Assembly (NCBI GenBank): GCA_018292915.2
Contig: JACVVK020000200.1
Span: forward strand, 855,001-919,000
DNA: 64,000 bases
Reading direction: 5' to 3'
Source of the DNA: Batillaria attramentaria
Lineage: Eukaryota > Mollusca > Gastropoda > Batillariidae
Shown: positions 61,499 to 64,000 of the stretch, in pieces
Layout: each line of letters begins with the position of its first letter
Position numbering within the stretch: position 1 is the stretch's first letter
Made by a program: the position numbers and the translations under genes
Notes under the pieces: model-generated
What the model was told of the DNA's origin: nothing
The model's input: the letters and a program-made list of their open reading frames with translations, nothing else
Databases searched by the model: none

Positions 61499-61690
61499 AG
61501 CAACTCTAGCAAAGGGAGACCAGCCTTTGTGATTGTATCTGTAGAGAAGAGGTTGATAATAAATTCTCATGCCCCGAGTAACAGCAATCAGCAGTGCTAG
61601 TAAAGGGAGACCAGCCTTTGTGATTGTATCTGTAGAGAAGAGGAAAGGGAAGCGGTTGATATAAATTCTAATGCATGGAGTAACAGCTTA
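61499..61690 (+). repeat. Direct duplication of about 90 bp
   Basis: CAAAGGGAGACCAGCCTTTG, TGATTGTATCTGTAGAGAAG and AAATTCT occur twice (from 61511 and from 61602). Confidence 0.75.
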
Positions 61691-61889
61691 TTCCAAAGGG
61701 TAATGGACATTGTATTATGTTTTGTTGTGCTGTCTGGCTAAACGTGTATCCTCTGCAGCATGTATGTTGCTGGATCAGTTGATGCATGACGTGCATTTGC
61801 TGTTTTGTTTTGTTTTTTGCTACCAGTGTTTGAAAAGGGGACAGAGGCAGCACAGTGTAGGGTCGTGATAACGATATGTATCGGGGTTT

Positions 61890-62290
61890 AAAATCTTCTG
61901 CCTTTAGGTGGATTTTCACCTTTGGCTGCAAATTTCCTTCCCCCCCTCACCCCCCCCTCCCCCGCTCCCCCCCCTCCCCCCAAAAAGTGTTTTCACCTCT
62001 GATGCACTTAAAATCATGCTTTAACCAATTACAGAGATTTAGTCTCGTTATAAATTTTTTGTCCAAAAGAAGTATTTTCTCCTCTGAAACACACAAAAAT
62101 CGTGCCAAAATGCACCAAACTGCACAGATTTTAGTTTAAAAAAAAAAAAAAAAATTCCAGGGGAAGCATGTCCCAGGACACGCCTAGCGTAACACAGTTT
62201 CGTGGCAAACGTAAGCTTGTGGCTTCGCAACGTCCTCGCTAAACGCTACAGACTTTTCCTCCTTTTAAATGATGGGCCATTTTCAGCCCT
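61890..62290 (+). repeat. Dispersed repeat R1
   Basis: GGTGGATTTTCACCTTTGGC, a C-rich run, and GCACCAAACTGCACAGATTT match the family. Confidence 0.65.
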
Positions 62291-63094
62291 GATGTATAGG
62301 CTTAAAATATGCACAGATTCAACTCGCAAAACTTGTTATTCACAGACTGATACAGGAGTGAAAAAAACACTCTCATTTCTCATTTAATTGCACTCTTTGT
62401 AGACACGGTTCAGCGATGATGTTTTTGTTTTGAAAGATAGGTTGAATAGGTCCATTTTAACAATTTCACTTCTGCTTTTGAAGCAGCTAACTAAGAAACT
62501 GGAGGTGAGTTTTGTTTTGTTTTGGCGTTACGCATTTTACTTTCCCTGGGTGGCTAGGGAAACATGAAAAGACTCTCCATCTAGGTGGTGGGCTCAGATT
62601 TACTTCTACATCTGGCTGTGGGTTGGAGTTGGTTTTTTTTCCAGGGATTTGGATTTAAATCTTAAACTTTCATGGTCATTGGTGCACACTTGTTAAAGAC
62701 AATCTCGTCCATGTTGGTCTTGGCTTTTGGATGGATTTTTTGGTGCGACGTAACAAGCGTTTGAGGATATTTCACACACCCATCCTCCGTAAGAAGTTTA
62801 TGTTTGGTACAAGTTAATGTCTGTATTATTTCTGACCATGGTATGCAAAGTCTGTTTAAATGTTTAGTCGAATTCAGAGGGCTAGGTCACTGGCAGATTT
62901 TCACCACTATCAGTCAGAGAGCATGCAGCCTTCAACATTTTTTCAGACATAGTGCCTTCTGGATGACAAGACTTGTGTCTCCTATAGCTTATGGATATTT
63001 CTTTCCCCCCTTTCTCTGGTACTTGGCGTTCACTAAATCAAAAAAGATTGTCTCCTGCATTATTTCTGACCATGGTATACAAAGTCTGTTCATG

Positions 63095-63325
63095 TATTTA
63101 GCAGGGCTTTAAACCTTTCACCTTTTGGCAGATTTCTCTCTTTGGTTAAAAATTTTCCACCTCCCAAAAAGTGCTTTTCTTCCTCTGAAGCACTAAAAAT
63201 CATACCAAAATGCACTGAATTGCACAGATTGTAGTCTGATTCTAAAAATCTTCCTTAAAAAATGGTTTCCCCCTCTGACGCCCTTCAAATCATGCAGAAA
63301 CACACGAAACTGCAAAGATTTTATT
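63095..63325 (+). repeat. Dispersed repeat R1
   Basis: GGCAGATTTCTCTCTTTGGT and AATGCACTGAATTGCACAGA match the family. Confidence 0.6.
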
Positions 63326-63337
63326 CTAGTTATTGGA

Positions 63338-63470
63338 CCTCTAATGCTTGGGTTGTGAGTTCGTATCCCGGCTGGGGCCAAATATTTGTGCTGGCTTTTT
63401 CATCGTTGCCCCGTCTTTGATATCACCCGTATGTGGTGGAAAAGGACGTTAAACCCCCATCCCACCCATC
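63338..63470 (+). mobile_element. SINE-A, head-truncated
   Basis: GAGTTCGTATCCCGGCTGGG, ATCGTTGCCCCGTCTTTGAT and GGAAAAGGACGTTAAACCCC. It sits against an R1 copy. Confidence 0.75.
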
Positions 63471-63732
63471 AGAAAAAAAAAGAAAAAAAAGAAAAAAGAT
63501 GCGTGCTCATGGCGTTACTTTTTCGTCACTAAATACCATACACTTTTCCCTCCTCTTGGACCATAGATCATTTTAACTTACAATTTAAGCCCTGAAAATT
63601 TTAGTAGAGTTTCAGCGCAGATTGTCGTGCAGTTATTCAGAGATGAGAGAGCATGTGGCCCTGAAACATTCATCCAGTAAACACACAAATGCTGGCGTTC
63701 GCAAGACAAGGGTTGGATCTCCTGTTCCTAGG

Positions 63733-63908
63733 TTTGGGGAGCTGGGGCAGTCACGCAGTAGAACGTTGGACTTTCAATGCTCGGGTCATGAGTTTGATTC
63801 CCAGCTGAGGCTAAATATTTGTGCTGGCCTTTTTTCTGGTTGCCCCATCTCAGGTATCACCCATGCATGGTGGAGAAGGCCATTAGATCCTCGAACACCC
63901 ACCCACCT
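63733..63908 (+). mobile_element. SINE-A, nearly full length
   Basis: GCAGTAGAACGTTGGACTTT, GAGTTTGATTCCCAGCTGAG and GTGGAGAAGGCCATTAGATC match the family. Confidence 0.7.
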
Positions 63909-64000
63909 TGCTTAGGCTTTTTTTATTTTTCCTTTTTTTTTATTTTTCCTTTTTTTCTTTCTTTTTCTTCCTTCCTCTCCTGGGGCTCTGACAGTTTTTT

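Larger units (their letters stand above)
60092..64000. other. Probable last COPZ intron, repeats only
   Basis: No exon recognized. It holds poly-G at 60319, poly-C at 60638, direct duplications near 61499/61592 and 62819/63056, two R1 copies and two SINE-A copies. Confidence 0.6.

Noticed and set aside
62490..62504. Micro-exon QLTKKLE before GTGAGT as the last COPZ exon
   Set aside because: Splice-like flanks exist, but the peptide does not match the COPZ C-terminus and there is no stop.

Overview
This window is animal nuclear DNA, most likely from a mollusc and probably a gastropod. That placement is an inference. It rests on short GT-AG exons in kilobase introns, an invertebrate-type contactin that starts with a C-type lectin domain, several tRNA-derived SINE families, and a heavy load of TG/CA and poly-G/poly-C tracts. 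There is no bacterial or organellar gene, no rRNA, no CRISPR array and no stand-alone tRNA gene.

Three protein-coding genes can be built exon by exon with consensus splice sites and a reading frame that closes. (1) 3394-33881, plus strand: a contactin homologue with 27 coding exons and 1252 residues. The order is signal peptide, C-type lectin domain, six Ig domains, four fibronectin type III domains and a GPI-anchor signal. (2) 56205 down to 37557, minus strand: a SMARCC / BAF155-BAF170 / Moira homologue, a core SWI/SNF (BAF) subunit, with 24 coding exons and 1216 residues. (3) 56414-60091, plus strand and running off the right edge: coatomer subunit zeta (COPZ1-like), 162 codons in six exons, lacking only the last stretch of about 15 residues. 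Contactin and SMARCC converge on a gene-free interval at 33.9-37.5 kb. SMARCC and COPZ are head to head, with 208 bp between their start codons.

Layout: 1-3393 is upstream sequence with GAA-rich and CA-rich tracts and a possible 5' UTR exon. 3.4-33.9 kb is contactin. 33.9-37.5 kb is convergent intergenic sequence with SINE copies and a nested inverted repeat. 37.1-56.2 kb is SMARCC. 56.4-60.1 kb is COPZ. 60.1-64 kb is probably the last COPZ intron and is filled with repeats.

The introns carry most of the novelty. They hold SINEs of at least five families, short 3' ends of non-LTR retrotransposons (two with target-site duplications), an internally deleted Tc1/mariner-like element that keeps a transposase start, piggyBac-like elements at TTAA sites, and a TIR element with a short ORF. 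Many tandem duplications have copied splice sites or exon fragments: acceptor-like sequence upstream of exon 5, the end of exon 12 with its donor, the donor of exon 13, the start of exon 18, and the branch-point region upstream of COPZ exon 6. I found no undescribed gene system. The most interesting features are structural.

The three genes are not functionally linked: cell adhesion and septate junctions, chromatin remodelling, and COPI vesicle coat. The close divergent spacing of SMARCC and COPZ suggests a shared housekeeping promoter.
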